The notes: generated by a model from the letters alone, not told the origin. Counted from the stretch's first letter, positions 1 to 8,392 are shown. The stretch: 31,782 nt of DNA from Pseudomonadota bacterium (GCA_029777935.1 JAKORH010000339.1:1-31782), one strand, 5' to 3'. Numbers and translations are program-made.

Positions 1-251
1 CGCAGATCCGGGACGAGGCGCACCGCTTCGCGATCACCGGCATGCGCGCGCGCCGCGCCAAGGCACGCCAGACCTCGCACCTCGAAGATCTCGAGGGCAT
101 CGGCCCGAAGCGCCGGCAGAGGCTGCTGGCGCGCTTCGGCGGCATGCGCGGTCTGATGGCAGCGTCAGTCGAGGACATCGCACGGGTCGAAGGCGTTTCG
201 CGTAAGCTCGCCGCACGCATCTATGCGCAACTCCACGGCCAATCCGTCTGA
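1..251 (+). CDS. uvrC: UvrC C-terminus (partial, 5' end outside window)
   Basis: This is the last 82 codons of excinuclease ABC subunit C, open at the left edge (reading frame begins at base 3). UvrC makes the dual incisions in UvrABC nucleotide excision repair. The visible part starts with [11 protein letters not shown], typical of the end of the C-terminal RNase H-like nuclease domain. A tandem helix-hairpin-helix DNA-binding region follows, with the motifs [13 protein letters not shown] and [12 protein letters not shown]. The catalytic domains lie outside the window. The stop codon lies 29 bases inside the following pgsA reading frame, so the two genes overlap and are probably translationally coupled, as in the common proteobacterial uvrC-pgsA pair. 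Confidence 0.93.
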   Translation, partial: QIRDEAHRFAITGMRARRAKARQTSHLEDLEGIGPKRRQRLLARFGGMRGLMAASVEDIARVEGVSRKLAARIYAQLHGQSV

Positions 252-837
252 AACGCGCCGGCCCGCCGCGGCGCCGATCAATTTCGCGATGTGGCTCACG
301 TGGACACGCATCGCGATGATCCCGCTCGTCGTCGGCGTGTTCTATCTGCCCGATGCGTGGCTTGGCCCGCACTGGAAGAACGTGACCGCGTGCGTGCTGT
401 TCACGGTGGCTGCGCTGACCGACGCCTTCGACGGCTGGTACGCGCGCCGCTACGGCATGATCACGCCGCTGGGCGCGTTCCTGGATCCGGTGGCCGACAA
501 GCTGATGGTGTGCGCGGCGCTGATCGTGCTGCTCGCGCTCGAGCGCGTCGACGCGTTCGTCGCGTTGATCATCATCGGCCGCGAGATCGCAATCTCGGCG
601 TTGCGCGAGTGGATGGCGCAGGTCGGCGCCTCCGCGAGCGTCGCGGTGCACTGGCTCGGGAAGCTGAAGACGATCATGCAGATGGTCGCGATCCCGCTGC
701 TGTTGTGGAACGACCCTCTGTTCGGCGTGATCGACGTGCGGCTGATCGGCACCGTGATGATCTACGCCGCGGCGGCGCTGACGATCTACTCGATGATCTA
801 CTACCTGAAGATGGCGCGACCGCATCTGGATCAGTGA
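223..837 (+). CDS. pgsA: CDP-diacylglycerol--glycerol-3-phosphate 3-phosphatidyltransferase
   Basis: This integral membrane enzyme condenses CDP-diacylglycerol with glycerol-3-phosphate to phosphatidylglycerol-phosphate, the committed step to phosphatidylglycerol and cardiolipin. The 204-residue protein has the full CDP-alcohol phosphotransferase signature: D70-G71, A74-R75, G84, D88 and D92, with the family spacing DG-x2-AR-x8-G-x3-D-x3-D. Hydrophobic segments lie near residues 27-42, 54-68, 93-120 and 160-195. The chosen ATG at 223 overlaps uvrC by 29 nt; an in-frame ATG at 289 (residue 23) would remove only a polar leader, and I cannot exclude it. The length is slightly above the usual 180-200 because of this leader. 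The tRNA promoter follows 9 nt after the stop. Confidence 0.94.
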   Translation: MRNSTANPSETRRPAAAPINFAMWLTWTRIAMIPLVVGVFYLPDAWLGPHWKNVTACVLFTVAALTDAFDGWYARRYGMITPLGAFLDPVADKLMVCAALIVLLALERVDAFVALIIIGREIAISALREWMAQVGASASVAVHWLGKLKTIMQMVAIPLLLWNDPLFGVIDVRLIGTVMIYAAAALTIYSMIYYLKMARPHLDQ

Positions 838-846
838 CGGCGTTCT

Positions 847-874
847 TTGACACCAGAGGGTGCGCCGCTATAAT
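847..874 (+). promoter_or_regulatory. Near-consensus sigma-70 promoter for the tRNA genes
   Basis: The -35 element TTGACA (847-852) and the -10 element TATAAT (869-874) are both perfect consensus hexamers, separated by 16 bp. Transcription would start near 881, about 7 nt before tRNA-Gly. This is the strongest promoter-like sequence I see in the window, as expected for stable RNA genes. Confidence 0.88.
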
Positions 875-887
875 TCGCGTCCGCTTT

Positions 888-963
888 GCGGGAATAGCTC
901 AGTTGGTAGAGCGCAACCTTGCCAAGGTTGAGGTCGCGAGTTCGAGACTCGTTTCCCGCTCCA
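888..963 (+). tRNA. tRNA-Gly (anticodon GCC)
   Basis: A 76-nt cloverleaf. The acceptor stem GCGGGAA (888-894) pairs with TTCCCGC (953-959), followed by discriminator T960 and an encoded CCA (961-963). The anticodon stem CAACC/GGTTG encloses the loop TTGCCAA with anticodon GCC at 921-923. The T arm contains GTTCGAGAC. It lies directly downstream of the consensus promoter and is followed 7 nt later by an intrinsic terminator. Confidence 0.97.
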
Positions 964-970
964 GAATCCC

Positions 971-1002
971 CGGGGAAGCAGCGCGCTTCCCCGAATTTTT
1001 TT
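971..1002 (+). terminator. Intrinsic terminator between tRNA-Gly and tRNA-Cys
   Basis: CGGGGAAGC (971-979) pairs perfectly with GCTTCCCCG (985-993) around a 5-nt loop, followed by AA and seven T residues (996-1002). This is a classic rho-independent terminator. It should end or attenuate the tRNA-Gly transcript before tRNA-Cys and tRNA-Leu. Confidence 0.88.
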
Positions 1003-1012
1003 GATCGGCCGC

Positions 1013-1018
1013 TACAAT
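1013..1018 (+). promoter_or_regulatory. Possible -10 element for tRNA-Cys
   Basis: TACAAT lies 9 nt before the tRNA-Cys 5' end, so a start at A1025 would give a 3-nt leader. No good -35 hexamer lies about 17 bp upstream; that position falls within the terminator. The assignment rests only on the -10 match and on the need to transcribe tRNA-Cys and tRNA-Leu downstream of a terminator. Confidence 0.35.
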
Positions 1019-1027
1019 GGCCGGAGC

Positions 1028-1101
1028 GGCGGGGTGGCAGAGTGGCCATGCAGCGGACTGCAAATCCGTGTACGCCGGTTCGATTCCGACCCCCGCCTCC
1101 A
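1028..1101 (+). tRNA. tRNA-Cys (anticodon GCA)
   Basis: A 74-nt cloverleaf. Acceptor GGCGGGG (1028-1034) faces CCCCGCC (1091-1097; one G-C pair per position), followed by T1098 and an encoded CCA (1099-1101). The anticodon loop CTGCAAA carries GCA at 1060-1062 on a stem containing CGGA/TCCG. The T loop contains GGTTCGATTCC. It follows the terminator and precedes tRNA-Leu by 52 nt. Confidence 0.97.
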
Positions 1102-1153
1102 GTGCTTGTCCGCAAGTGATCGAACGCGCGTCGCGCAATCCGCGACGGCCGGC

Positions 1154-1244
1154 GCCGCGGTGGTGAAATCGGTAGACACAGCGGACTTAAAATCCGCCGC
1201 AAGCGCAAGCAAGCATGCCGGTTCGAGTCCGGCCCGCGGCACCA
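1154..1244 (+). tRNA. tRNA-Leu (anticodon TAA)
   Basis: A 91-nt class II tRNA with a long variable arm (about 1198-1215). Acceptor GCCGCGG (1154-1160) pairs with CCGCGGC (1234-1240), followed by A1241 and an encoded CCA (1242-1244). The anticodon stem GCGGA/TCCGC holds the loop CTTAAAA with anticodon TAA at 1188-1190, reading UUA/UUG. The next protein gene starts only 7 nt after the CCA. Confidence 0.97.
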
Positions 1245-1251
1245 TCAAACC

Positions 1252-1701
1252 ATGGCATTGAAGGTCTTCAACCTGCACTGCGTCGACGGCCACGCGTTCG
1301 AGGGCTGGTTCGGCTCTGCCGAGGACTTCGACGCGCAGCGCGCGCGCGGCCAGCTCACCTGTCCGCTGTGCGGCTCGCACTCGATCAGCAAGGCGCTGTC
1401 GGCGCCGTACGTTTCGACCGGCGCCGCCCAGCCGCAGGCCGCCGCGCCGCAGCCGGCGGCGATGCCGACGCCGGCGCAGATGCAGGCGCTGATGGTGAAG
1501 TTGGCGCGCGAAGTCGTCGCCAACACCGAGGACGTCGGCGCACGCTTCGCAGAGGAAGCGCGCCGCATCCACTACAAGGAATCGGAGGAGCGCGGCATCC
1601 GCGGCGTGACGACCAAGGAAGAGGCGACCGCCCTCGAGGAAGAGGGGATCAACGTCATGCCGCTGCCGTTCTCGGAGCTGCTGAAGGGCCCGCTCCAGTA
1701 G
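1252..1701 (+). CDS. DUF1178 family protein
   Basis: A 149-residue cytosolic protein of the DUF1178 family, whose function is unknown. It has the family's N-terminal pattern: a Cys at residue 10 in a CxxGHxFEGWF context, then a LTCPLCGS knuckle (C37, C40), which suggests a small metal-binding domain. An Ala/Pro/Gln-rich linker (about residues 55-75) and a conserved helical C-terminal half (AREVVANTEDVG, HYKESEERGIRG) follow. The ATG lies 7 nt after the tRNA-Leu CCA, so no Shine-Dalgarno fits outside the tRNA. It is probably transcribed with the tRNA and translated from a nearly leaderless processed mRNA. It converges on the tautomerase gene with a 5-bp gap. Confidence 0.9.
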   Translation: MALKVFNLHCVDGHAFEGWFGSAEDFDAQRARGQLTCPLCGSHSISKALSAPYVSTGAAQPQAAAPQPAAMPTPAQMQALMVKLAREVVANTEDVGARFAEEARRIHYKESEERGIRGVTTKEEATALEEEGINVMPLPFSELLKGPLQ

Positions 1702-1706
1702 TGCCG

Positions 1707-2096
1707 TCAGGACTCGAGCTTGAAGCCGAGATCAAGATCCGAAGGCGCCAGCCCGCCCATGATGCCCCAGTTCTCGCGCGGCACGTCGCGCACGACGACC
1801 ATCACGTCCTTGCGGCGGATGCCGAGCGGCACCAGGTTCTCGACGATGCACTTGTAGAGCCGCCTCTTGGCGTCGATCGAGCGGCCCGCAAACAGGTCGA
1901 TCTCGATCAGGGTGAAATTCTCGCCCTTGCCGCGCGAGACCGCGAAATCCTCGGGGTCGAACATCTGCAACCGCAGCGTGCGGTCCGCCTGCGGCACGAG
2001 CACGCCGTCGACCAGTGCCTTGTGCACGGCGTCGATGATGGCGCGACGCTTGTCCAGCGGCCAGCGCTTGCGCACCGAAATCAGCGTGCTCGGCAT
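1707..2096 (-). CDS. Tautomerase family protein
   Basis: A 129-residue protein resembling the larger 4-oxalocrotonate tautomerase-like family (Tautomerase_2 type). The start MPST places Pro at position 2, which becomes the catalytic N-terminal proline after Met removal. Typical core segments are KRRAIIDAVHKALVD (about 16-30), FTLIEIDLFAGRS (about 61-73) and DVMVVVRDVPRENWGIMGG (about 97-115). The substrate is not predictable. The start ATG lies 5 nt after the glutathione transferase stop, so it is probably the last gene of the acyl-CoA dehydrogenase operon. No Shine-Dalgarno is obvious, which fits translational coupling. A longer upstream extension of this frame runs through the transferase gene and is not real. 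Confidence 0.85.
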   Translation of the reverse strand: MPSTLISVRKRWPLDKRRAIIDAVHKALVDGVLVPQADRTLRLQMFDPEDFAVSRGKGENFTLIEIDLFAGRSIDAKRRLYKCIVENLVPLGIRRKDVMVVVRDVPRENWGIMGGLAPSDLDLGFKLES

Positions 2097-2101
2097 CGCT
2101 G

Positions 2102-2790
2102 CTAGCGGCGCTCGTACTGCTTGTCGCCGAAGAGATTGCGTCGCGCCTGCTCGTCGGTGACCGGCCGGCGCCGGTCGGCGAGCACCTGCACGCCGCGCTG
2201 CACGGCCGGCCGCGAACCGACGATGTCGAACCAGCGCCTGAAGTTCGGGTATTCGGCCAGATCGACGCCCTGGTTCGCGTGCGAACGAGTCCACGGAAAG
2301 ATCGCGATGTCGGCGATCGAGTAGTCGTCGCCAGCAAAGTACGGTGCCTCGCGCAGTCGCCGCTCCATCACGTTGTACAGGCGCCTGGCCTCGTTGGTGT
2401 AGCGGTTGATCGCGTATTCGATTTTCTCCGGCGCGTACTGGCGGAAGTGGTGCGCCTGCCCGAACATCGGGCCGACGCTGCCCATCTGGAACATCAGCCA
2501 CTGCAGCGCGACGTATCTGCCGCGCACGTCGGCCGGCAGCAACTTGCCGGTCTTGCCGGCGAGGTAAATCAGGATCGCGCCCGATTCGAACAGCGACATC
2601 GGCTCGCCGTCGGGACCGTCGCCATCGACGATCGCCGGGATCTTGTTGTTCGGACTGATCTTCAGGAACTCGGCCGCGAACTGCTCGCCGGCGCCGATGT
2701 CGACCGCGTGCACGCGGTACGGCAGTCCGCACTCCTCGAGCATGATGTGGACCTTGTGGCCGTTCGGCGTCGGCCAGGTGTAGACGTCGA

Positions 2791-2794
<4 letters not shown>
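2102..2794 (-). CDS. yfcG: Glutathione S-transferase, YfcG/YghU-like (Nu class)
   Basis: A 230-residue cytosolic protein with a thioredoxin-fold N-terminal domain and an all-helical C-terminal domain. The segments [13 protein letters not shown] (9-21), [11 protein letters not shown] (47-57, with the cis-proline) and [12 protein letters not shown] (68-79, glutathione-binding E70/S71) closely follow E. coli YfcG, a Nu-class enzyme with disulfide-bond oxidoreductase activity on glutathione. The C-terminal domain has the typical [11 protein letters not shown] motif (158-168). The start is GTG at 2792-2794, preceded by GGAGG. The GTG overlaps the acyl-CoA dehydrogenase stop (GTGA), indicating coupling. 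A role in detoxifying reactive acyl or quinone intermediates is inference only. Confidence 0.9.
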
Positions 2795-4029
<1,235 letters not shown>

Positions 4030-4107
4030 CGTGCCCTCCTGGCGCAGGGCAGAATAGCGCACGCGGCCGCGCCCGCGGTTCTGACGAAGATCAAGCAGGA
4101 GTCACCG

Positions 4108-5082
4108 ATGAAAGCGATCCAGTGCGCCGAATGGGGCCCGCCGAGCCGACTGCGGCTGGTCGAACTGGCCGATCCGAAGCCGAAGCCGGGCGAGGTCCGG
4201 GTGCGCGTCGGCGCGGCCGGCGTCAACTACCCGGACGCGCTGATCGTGCAGAAGAAGTATCAGGTGCAGCCGCCGCTGCCGTTCACGCCCGGCGCGGAGG
4301 TCGCAGGCGAGATCGATGCGGTCGGCGAAGGCGTGACCGATCGCAAGGTCGGGCAGCGGGTGGTCGCCTTCGTCGGGCTCGGCGGCTTCGCGGAGAAGGC
4401 CTGCACCGACGCGCGCCGCACCATCCCGCTGCCGCCCGGTGTCAGCGACGAAGTCGCGGCCGGCTTCACGCTGACCTACGCGACTTCGCAGCACGCACTC
4501 GCGCAGCGCGCGCAGCTGAAGGCCGGCGAAACGCTGCTGGTGCTGGGCGCCGCCGGCGGCGTCGGGCTGGCGGCCATCGAGCTGGGCAAGCTTGCCGGCG
4601 CGCGCGTGATCGCCGCGGCGAGCACCGACGAGAAACTCGCGGCCTGCCACGCTGCGGGGGCCGATGCGCTGGTCAACTACTCGTCGCTGGACCTGCGCGA
4701 CGCGATCCGGACACTCACCGACGGCAAGGGCGTGGACGTGGTGTACGACCCCGTCGGCGGCGCATACACCGAGCCCGCACTGCGCTCGATCGCGTGGCGC
4801 GGCCGGCTGCTGGTGATCGGATTCGCCGGCGGCGAGATTCCGAAGATTCCGGCCAATCTGCTGCTGCTGAGGGAAGTGTCTGCCGTCGGCGTGTACTGGG
4901 GCGAGTTCGCGCAGCGCGACCCCGCCGGCAACGCGCGCCTGATCGGCGAACTGATGACGTGGCTGGCGCAGGGACGCCTGAAGCCGAAGGTTTCGCACGC
5001 CTATGCGCTCGCCGAAGCCGCGCACGCGCTGGAGGAACTGCTGCAGCGGCGCGCGATCGGCAAGCTGGTGTTGCGGCCGTGA
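4108..5082 (+). CDS. NADPH:quinone oxidoreductase family protein (zinc-free MDR)
   Basis: A 324-residue medium-chain dehydrogenase/reductase of the quinone oxidoreductase group. The GroES-like N-terminal domain contains AGVNYPDALI (about 38-47) and PFTPGAEVAGEI (about 57-68). The Rossmann domain contains LVLGAAGGVGLAAIELGK (about 147-164), the NADPH-binding glycine motif. The catalytic and structural zinc ligands of alcohol dehydrogenases are absent. It probably reduces quinones or activated alkenes. The ATG at 4108 is preceded by AGGAG. The gene is divergent from the acyl-CoA dehydrogenase across 78 bp, and its TGA overlaps the GTG start of the next gene. Eukaryotic homologues sit near acyl-CoA metabolism, but the physiological substrate here is unknown. 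Confidence 0.9.
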   Translation: MKAIQCAEWGPPSRLRLVELADPKPKPGEVRVRVGAAGVNYPDALIVQKKYQVQPPLPFTPGAEVAGEIDAVGEGVTDRKVGQRVVAFVGLGGFAEKACTDARRTIPLPPGVSDEVAAGFTLTYATSQHALAQRAQLKAGETLLVLGAAGGVGLAAIELGKLAGARVIAAASTDEKLAACHAAGADALVNYSSLDLRDAIRTLTDGKGVDVVYDPVGGAYTEPALRSIAWRGRLLVIGFAGGEIPKIPANLLLLREVSAVGVYWGEFAQRDPAGNARLIGELMTWLAQGRLKPKVSHAYALAEAAHALEELLQRRAIGKLVLRP

Positions 5083-5660
5083 CGATCACGATCCGCGGGA
5101 TCCTGTCCTGGCTGCTCGCCGGCGCGCTCGCCGCCGGCGCCGCGCACGCCGCCGAGCGCGCGATCGACAGGCAGATCGTCGTCGACGCGACGCTCGACCA
5201 GGCGTGGGACGCGTGGACGACGCGCGCGGGAATCACGAGCTTCTTCGCGCCGGATGCGCAGATCGAGCCGCGTCCGGGCGGCGCCTTCCACGTCTACATC
5301 AATCCGCTGGCGGAACCCGGCATGAAGGGGGCCGACGACATGCGCTTCATGGCGCTGCAGCCGAAGAAGATGATCTCGTTCGACTGGAACGCCCCGCCGA
5401 GCCTGCCGCAGGCACGCGCGCAGCGCACGTTCGTGATCGTGCGATTCGAACCGGTGGACAGCCGGCGCACGCGCGTTTCGCTGCACCACACCGGCTGGGG
5501 CGACGGCGGCGAATGGGACCAGGCGTATGCGTATTTCGATCGCGCGTGGGGCAACGTGCTCGGCAACCTGAAGAAGCGCTTCGAGACCGGCCCGATCGAC
5601 TGGACCGCGTGGCTGGAACAGTTGCGCAAACTGCAGGCGCAGCCCGCGCCGGGAAACTAG
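5079..5660 (+). CDS. Exported SRPBCC (AHSA1/START-like) domain protein
   Basis: A 193-residue protein with an N-terminal signal peptide (hydrophobic SWLLAGALAAGAAHA, likely cleavage after AHA near residue 24), so it probably acts in the periplasm. The mature part is one SRPBCC fold of the Aha1/START-like type: IDRQIVVDATLDQAWDAWTT, FFAPDAQIEPRPGGAFHVYI, and a C-terminal helix WDQAYAYFDRAWGNVLGNL. Proteins of this fold bind hydrophobic ligands; the ligand is unknown. The start is GTG at 5079 in a GTGA overlap with the quinone oxidoreductase stop, so the two are co-translated. Longer in-frame extensions run through the upstream gene and lack a plausible start and signal peptide. Confidence 0.85.
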   Translation: MTITIRGILSWLLAGALAAGAAHAAERAIDRQIVVDATLDQAWDAWTTRAGITSFFAPDAQIEPRPGGAFHVYINPLAEPGMKGADDMRFMALQPKKMISFDWNAPPSLPQARAQRTFVIVRFEPVDSRRTRVSLHHTGWGDGGEWDQAYAYFDRAWGNVLGNLKKRFETGPIDWTAWLEQLRKLQAQPAPGN

Positions 5661-5669
5661 CGACGCGCG

Positions 5670-5966
5670 TTGTCGTCGGTCGATTTCGCGCTCCACCTGC
5701 AGCGGCACGCGCGCTGCGCGCCGCAGGCAGTTGACGCGCGCACGTTGCGCGCCGCGCTCGAGGCCGCGTTCGCGGCCGCTCCCGCGCTGCGCGACCGCGC
5801 GCTCGACGAGCACGACGCGGTGCGGCGCCACGTTGCGGCCTTGGTCGACGGCGAACTGATGCAGGACGGCACTCGCCTCGATCGCTCCGTGCGCCATCGG
5901 ATCTCGTTTACGTCGACTGGCGCCGCGACACCCGCCTGCGATTCATCAACTTGCACTCACGCATGA
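5670..5966 (+). pseudogene. MoaD/ThiS-like ubiquitin-fold protein, frameshifted remnant
   Basis: The first ~75 residues resemble the MoaD/ThiS-like small sulfur-carrier family: LQRHARCAPQAVDA, TLRAALEAAFAAAPALRDRAL, AVRRHVAALVDGELMQD. From about base 5890 the frame drifts into an unrelated tail (HRISFTSTGAATP). The expected continuation (SDLVYV, where intact proteins have SEVYVMQALSGG) appears in the -1 frame. The family's functional C-terminal Gly-Gly is absent from both frames, so sulfur-carrier activity is unlikely. The only start is TTG, 9 nt after the SRPBCC stop. I read it as a truncated, frameshifted relic; a sequencing indel could explain the shift but not the missing GG. Confidence 0.6.
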
Positions 5967-6066
5967 GGGAGACAATCCAATCCGTGCTCGAACGGTGGTG
6001 ATACTTGATCGGTGTCGCCGCCGCGGTGCTCCAACTCGTACGGTCTGAACAGGAGCGGAGGACTTC

Positions 6067-6489
6067 ATGAAACCTCGAATCGTTGCCGGCGTCTTCGTAG
6101 TAGCGGCGCTCGCCATGTCGGTCGCCGCCGCGCAAGTCCGGTCATCCGATATCGGCAAGCGGGAATACGAGTCGAGTTGCGCCGTCTGTCACGGCGTGAA
6201 CGGGAAGGGCGGTGGATCGTTCTCCCAACTTCTTCAGTTCAGCATGCCGGACCTGACGACACTTTCCAAGCGGAACGGCGGCGTCTTCCCCGCCGCGCAC
6301 GTCTACCAGATCATCGATGGTCGAGCCGAGGTGAAGGCCCACGGCACGCGAGAGATGCCGATCTGGGGCAGACACTTCAACGTCCAAGCCGCCCCGCAGT
6401 ACGACGACTATCCATGGGAAAGCGAAGCCTTCGTGCGGGCGCGCATCTTGTTGCTGATTGACTATCTGTACCGCCTGCAGGAGAGGTGA
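6067..6489 (+). CDS. Small periplasmic class I cytochrome c
   Basis: A 140-residue monoheme cytochrome c with a signal peptide (MKPRIVAGVFVVAALAMSVAAA, cleavage near residue 22). The heme site is C38-A-V-C41-H42, and M97 in HGTREMPIWG is the probable sixth ligand. It is likely a periplasmic electron carrier; its partner cannot be deduced from neighbours. The ATG has a good ribosome site (GGAGGACTTC). Its GC content is visibly lower than that of the flanking core genes. It lies between remnants of a MoaD-like gene and a BNR-glycosidase gene, suggesting it arrived with, or survived, a rearrangement. It converges on the metalloprotease-like gene. Confidence 0.88.
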   Translation: MKPRIVAGVFVVAALAMSVAAAQVRSSDIGKREYESSCAVCHGVNGKGGGSFSQLLQFSMPDLTTLSKRNGGVFPAAHVYQIIDGRAEVKAHGTREMPIWGRHFNVQAAPQYDDYPWESEAFVRARILLLIDYLYRLQER

Positions 6490-6550
6490 GGCCTCGTCCG
6501 CCGGACTTTTCGTCGGGCACGGCGGCCTGGCGTGGCAAGCGCGGGGGACT

Positions 6551-6976
6551 TCACCGTTCCATTTCGGCACACGCGGACCGCAGGGCGATGGTGAACTCGT
6601 CGATTTCCAGAAAGGCGTACGGATCTTCCACGCCGTTCTCCTTGAGCCATTGCGCCTGCAGGTCGTAGGCCAACCGCTCGCGGGCAGCGAGGCAGGGATA
6701 TCGCATGCCGGTGGCCTCCTGGACGTGGTGCACCAGTTCGTGGACCAGTGCCGCTCGGTCTCTCAGATCGCTGGCGCTCCACGTGTCCGACAAGTAGACG
6801 GTCCTCGATTCGCGGTGATACAGGGCGATCACCGACGGATCTTCTGGAGCGCGCACGCCGTACGCAAGTTCCACCAGCGCGTGCTGCGGAACGAACCGCA
6901 CCTGCGGCGGATCCGGCGGCACTGCTCCGATCTGCACTGAGATCCAGGCCAGCAGCGTGGCGATCAGCTTGCCCAT
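6551..6976 (-). CDS. Putative exported HExxH metallopeptidase-like protein
   Basis: A 141-residue protein with a short hydrophobic N-terminus (GKLIATLLAWISVQIGAV) that looks like a signal peptide or anchor. A zinc-peptidase motif lies at H79-E80-L-V-H83 in AALVHELVHHVQEATG, and a downstream conserved RERLAYDLQAQW block contains E100, a possible third zinc ligand. The pattern resembles small uncharacterised proteobacterial proteins, possibly DUF6647, but I cannot verify that. No substrate can be proposed. The start ATG at 6974-6976 has no clear Shine-Dalgarno. It lies tail-to-tail with the cytochrome c gene (61-bp gap) inside the scarred accessory segment. Confidence 0.72.
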   Translation of the reverse strand: MGKLIATLLAWISVQIGAVPPDPPQVRFVPQHALVELAYGVRAPEDPSVIALYHRESRTVYLSDTWSASDLRDRAALVHELVHHVQEATGMRYPCLAARERLAYDLQAQWLKENGVEDPYAFLEIDEFTIALRSACAEMER

Positions 6977-7021
6977 GAGCCGGCATCATGGCGATGCCCC
7001 CGAAAACTGACAAGAAAGACG

Positions 7022-7219
7022 GGACTGGCGAGGTCGCCAAGGGTCGACCGTGCGGACCTGCCGCGCGGGGTGATCCCTTGCGTGTTCGATATCCGCGAAG
7101 ACCGCAAGGTGCCGGCAATGGACTCAACCACCGGCTCGCTGTGGCTTTCGCCCGGCGGCGGCGAGTCGTGGCGGACGATCGGCAAACATCTGCCGCCGAT
7201 ACACTCGGTGCGATCCGGT
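7022..7219 (+). pseudogene. 3' remnant of a BNR-repeat glycosidase/sialidase-like gene (tentative)
   Basis: In one frame this stretch reads LPRGVIPCVFDIREDRKV, then STTGSLWLSPGGGESWRTIG, then LPPIHSVR. This matches the last repeat of bacterial BNR/YVTN proteins annotated as glycosyl hydrolase or exo-alpha-sialidase, which typically end ...STTGxLWxSxDGGxSWxxxxxxLPPxYxVRF. No start codon or body of such a gene exists upstream; the 337 bp between the metalloprotease-like and TAXI genes hold only this tail. As I recall, such genes often neighbour MoaD/ThiS-like genes, and a MoaD-like relic lies 1.1 kb upstream. It is probably non-functional. Confidence 0.5.
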
Positions 7220-7313
7220 CAATGCCGGCTTGACCGCAACGGGCCGGACAGGTCAGCATCCGCCTGTGCGCGCCGGTTCGAGCGCGCAAACGAACGACGA
7301 TGGAGGCGGAGAA

Positions 7314-8282
7314 ATGATGCGAAGGATCCTGGGATTGGCCTGTGCGATCGCTGCCGGAGCGCTCACGCTCGCGGCGCAGGCGCAGAACACCTCGATCATC
7401 TCGATCGCTACCGGCGGCACCGGAGGCGTCTACTACCCGATGGGGGGCGGCATCGCTGCGGTGCTGTCGAAATACGTACCGGGCATGCAGGCCACCGCCG
7501 AGGTCACCGGCGGCTCGGTCGACAACCTGAAGCTGATCGGCACCGGCAAGCCCTATATCGGTTTCACGATGGCCGATGCCGCACTCGAAGCGGCGCACGG
7601 CGAGGACAAGTTCAAGGGGGCCAAGGTGCCGGTGCGCACGCTGGCAGTCCTGTATCCGAACCGCATGCATGTGGTGACCGTCGATGGGACCGGCATCGCG
7701 AGGTTCTCGGATTTGAAGGGTAAGCACATATCGACCGGATCGCCCGGCAGCGCGACGGAGGTCATGGCGTTCCGCCTGCTCGAAGCCGCAGGCATCGACA
7801 AGGACCGTGACGTCAAGCGCGAGCGACTGAGCGTGGCCGAATCGGTCAACGCGATCAAGGACCGCAAGATCGACGCGTTCTTCTGGGTCGGCGGGCTGCC
7901 GACCGCTGCGGTGACCGATCTGGCGAACACGCCGGGAACGAAGATCCGGATGATCGACCACGCCGACCTCGTGCAGAAGATGAACGCGAAGTACGGCAAC
8001 CTGTACGTGCAGGACGTGATTCCGAAGGACACGTACAAGGGAATGGACGCCGACAACAAGCAGGCCACCGTGATGAACATCCTGGTCGCGAACGAAAGCA
8101 TGGACGAGAAGACCGCCTACAACATCGTCAAGACGATCTTCGAGAAGCGCGACGAACTGATCGCCGTGCACAAGGAGGCCGCGAACATCAAGCTCGAGAA
8201 CCAGAAGGCTGCGGCGACACCGGTGCCTTTCCATCCGGGCGCGCTGAAGTACTTCGCCGAACGAGGCGTGAAGGTCGAGTAG
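7314..8282 (+). CDS. TAXI-family TRAP transporter solute-binding subunit
   Basis: A 322-residue periplasmic binding protein with a signal peptide (RRILGLACAIAAGALTLAAQA, cleavage after AQA). The hallmark N-terminal motif SIATGGTGGVYYPMGGGIAAVLSK and the segments SVDNLKLIGTGK, GKHISTGSPGSATEVMA and DAFFWVGGLPTAAV identify the TAXI group of TRAP transporter receptors. The ligand is unknown; several characterised TAXI proteins bind dicarboxylates or amino acids. ATG 7314 is chosen over 7317 because GGAGG at 7302-7306 gives 7-nt spacing. The fused permease follows after 136 bp that contain a REP-like palindrome, which could favour excess binding protein over permease. Confidence 0.93.
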   Translation: MMRRILGLACAIAAGALTLAAQAQNTSIISIATGGTGGVYYPMGGGIAAVLSKYVPGMQATAEVTGGSVDNLKLIGTGKPYIGFTMADAALEAAHGEDKFKGAKVPVRTLAVLYPNRMHVVTVDGTGIARFSDLKGKHISTGSPGSATEVMAFRLLEAAGIDKDRDVKRERLSVAESVNAIKDRKIDAFFWVGGLPTAAVTDLANTPGTKIRMIDHADLVQKMNAKYGNLYVQDVIPKDTYKGMDADNKQATVMNILVANESMDEKTAYNIVKTIFEKRDELIAVHKEAANIKLENQKAAATPVPFHPGALKYFAERGVKVE

Positions 8283-8297
8283 TGGCAGAAGAGCCAC

Positions 8298-8392
8298 GTC
8301 GCCCCGGCGACGGCCGGGGCCCAAGTTGCAGCGCTCGAAAATTTGGCCCCGGCCCCGGATCGAGTCCGGGGCAGGCTCTGCGCCGGAGCGAC
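8298..8392. repeat. REP-like palindromic element, copy 1
   Basis: The left arm (8298-8324: GTCGCCCCGGCG, then ACGGCCGGGGCCCAA) matches the arms at 13345 and 20857. The right arm (8342-8392) is a longer variant with an internal CCCCGGATCGAGTCCGGGG hairpin, ending CGCCGGAGCGAC. It fills most of the 136-bp gap between the TAXI binding-protein and permease genes, so the transcript must carry a strong stem-loop there. Confidence 0.8.

Noticed and set aside
888..1244. tRNA cluster as an integration site for a mobile element.
   Set aside because: No integrase gene or duplicated tRNA 3' end is visible in the flanks, and all adjacent genes look core.
6496..6510. GTCC-GCC-GGAC followed by TTTT after the cytochrome c gene.
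   Set aside because: A 4-bp stem and four T residues are too weak to call a terminator.
7230..7258. TTGACC as a -35 element for the TAXI gene.
   Set aside because: No -10-like hexamer lies at a suitable distance.
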